This document shows, piece after piece, positions 4,860 to 5,859 of a stretch of 5,859 nt of DNA (the stretch's first letter is position 1; the number at the start of each line of letters is the position of its first letter). The notes below the pieces were generated by a model. That model saw only the letters and a program-made list of their open reading frames with translations, was not told the origin of the DNA and made no database searches. The position numbers and the translations under genes are program-made. Source of the stretch: Magnetovibrio sp. (GTDB taxonomy: Bacteria > Pseudomonadota > Alphaproteobacteria > Rhodospirillales > Magnetovibrionaceae); NCBI GenBank assembly GCA_016763255.1, contig JAESUA010000098.1, forward strand, positions 1 through 5,859, written 5' to 3'.

Positions 4860-5859
4860 TTATGAGATGATCCGATTGCGGCCTTGTTCCTTTGCTTGAT
4901 AGAGCTTCGTATCTCCTCGCTCAAATAAAGTGTCCATCTTCTCTAGTGGTTCGCGCATCACGACTCCCCCGCTGATCGTCACCTGAAACGTTGATCCACG
5001 CCCGAATGTTGTTTTTTCGATTTTTCGGCGAATGCGTTCGGCCACATCTATGGCAATCTTCAAATCATTGATCGGCATGATGAGGGCGAGCTCTTCGCCG
5101 CCCAACCGGATGGCAATATCGATTGCCCGTGTTTCGGCGAGGAGGATGCCGCCGATATCGCGCAGCACATCGTCGCCCACGCCATGTCCGAAGGTATCGT
5201 TGACCTTCTTAAAGTGGTCGATATCGAAAAAAATGGCGGCGATATTTGAATCGCCTCGCTCGTCATGTCTACGCATGAGACGAGGAACTTCTTCGTTGGC
5301 GTAGAGGCGGGTATACAGCCCAGTCAATGGATCGCGGATTGCATTGTCATAGACGGATTCAAGAAAAAGTTTGCGCTGCCGAATCAGGATGAATACGGCG
5401 AAAACAATCAGAAAGGCGAGAAAGGTAACAACCATGTTGCGACCAATGTCGTCGTGGGTAAATGCCGCTCCGTCCCATGCAATGACGGTCCATTGCGTTC
5501 CCGGCACAGGCTGGGATTGATAGATAAGTCGCTGGCTTTCTTGGTCCATGAGCTTGTTATGAGATGACAGTGGTTTGAGCGATATGAGCTGACCGCTGCC
5601 CAGGTTTTTCCGTTCCACGATTTCCAGGGCTTTAAGGGCGGCGTTGCCGTACTGCCGGTTGCGCCGAATAGTGTCGCGAATTCGATCACGTAAGGGGGTC
5701 AGGGTGCGCAGCAGGAGGTCTTTCTGCGACGCATCAAAAATAACGCCGTTTGAATCGGCGACCGCAAAAACATCATCGCTTCTGGCCCCGATTAGGGAGC
5801 GTTCCAACAAAATCAGCGGAAATTTGACGACCACGACACCTAAGGTTCGCCCGCCGCGC
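4860..5859 (-). CDS. Membrane-bound GGDEF diguanylate cyclase with DctB-like periplasmic sensor (N-terminus outside window)
   Basis: This enzyme is predicted to make cyclic di-GMP from two GTP in response to a periplasmic signal. The frame stays open to the right edge with no stop, and the codons before the GTG at 5834 read GGRTLGVVV. They join smoothly to VKFPLILLERSL, the pattern of the membrane-distal half of DctB-type double-Cache/PAS-like sensors, followed by VFAVADSNGVIFDAS. The GTG is therefore internal and the true start is outside. Numbering from that GTG: sensor to ~125, one TM helix at ~132-151, a linker, and GGDEF from ~168 (DPLTGLYTR). FFDIDHFKKVND (202-213) carries the metal-binding Asp and substrate residues. 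The active-site motif is GGEEL (245-249), with Leu in place of the usual Phe. The product-inhibition I-site R236-A-I-D239 is five residues before it. The domain ends with AKEQGRNR, as is typical. No EAL domain is present. Activity with product feedback is expected but inferred. Confidence 0.92.
   Translation of the reverse strand, partial: RGGRTLGVVVVKFPLILLERSLIGARSDDVFAVADSNGVIFDASQKDLLLRTLTPLRDRIRDTIRRNRQYGNAALKALEIVERKNLGSGQLISLKPLSSHNKLMDQESQRLIYQSQPVPGTQWTVIAWDGAAFTHDDIGRNMVVTFLAFLIVFAVFILIRQRKLFLESVYDNAIRDPLTGLYTRLYANEEVPRLMRRHDERGDSNIAAIFFDIDHFKKVNDTFGHGVGDDVLRDIGGILLAETRAIDIAIRLGGEELALIMPINDLKIAIDVAERIRRKIEKTTFGRGSTFQVTISGGVVMREPLEKMDTLFERGDTKLYQAKEQGRNRIIS

Noticed and set aside
5832..5834. 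GTG at 5834 as the start of the diguanylate cyclase
   Set aside because: The frame continues upstream to the window edge with sensor-like residues (GGRTLGVVV), so the GTG is an internal valine codon.

Overview
The window looks like a chromosomal segment of an alphaproteobacterium of moderate GC content. The clues are a CcmI/CycH-type cytochrome c assembly protein, an M48 lipoprotein with the C-terminal domain common in alphaproteobacteria, a large RTX-type secreted protein, and a diguanylate cyclase with a DctB-like sensor. A marine or aquatic Rhodospirillales-like organism is plausible, but no rRNA, tRNA or marker gene fixes the taxonomy.

Layout, left to right. (1) Positions 1-133 are the end of an IS5-like insertion sequence. 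It carries the first 22 codons of a transposase on the minus strand, running off the left edge. (2) The element abuts, and appears to have cut, a gene for a very large secreted RTX protein on the plus strand, whose last ~700 codons (to 2247) remain. These encode a partial tandem cadherin-like region, seven ~55-residue VVTW repeats, four calcium-binding nonapeptides and a C-terminal type I secretion region. (3) A convergent 173-bp gap holds a weak terminator candidate. (4) ccmI lies on the minus strand (2421-3572), without other ccm genes beside it. (5) A 172-bp divergent control region holds a hairpin, three ATGCAA hexamers and a weak promoter candidate. (6) An M48 zinc-protease lipoprotein lies on the plus strand (3745-4776). 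(7) An 83-bp convergent gap contains a possible bidirectional terminator. (8) A membrane GGDEF diguanylate cyclase lies on the minus strand (4860 to the right edge), with its N-terminus outside the window.

The genes do not form one operon: every neighbouring pair is convergent or divergent. They look like independent envelope or signalling functions: a surface or secreted adhesin-like protein, cytochrome c maturation in the inner membrane and periplasm, outer-membrane proteolytic quality control, and c-di-GMP signalling. A link between c-di-GMP and the adhesin-like RTX protein is biologically plausible, but nothing in the sequence shows it.

I do not see a convincing undescribed system. The points most worth a second look are the IS/RTX junction, which an internal repeat lets one place to within a few bases, and the seven-fold repeat block, which may be a seven-bladed beta-propeller.
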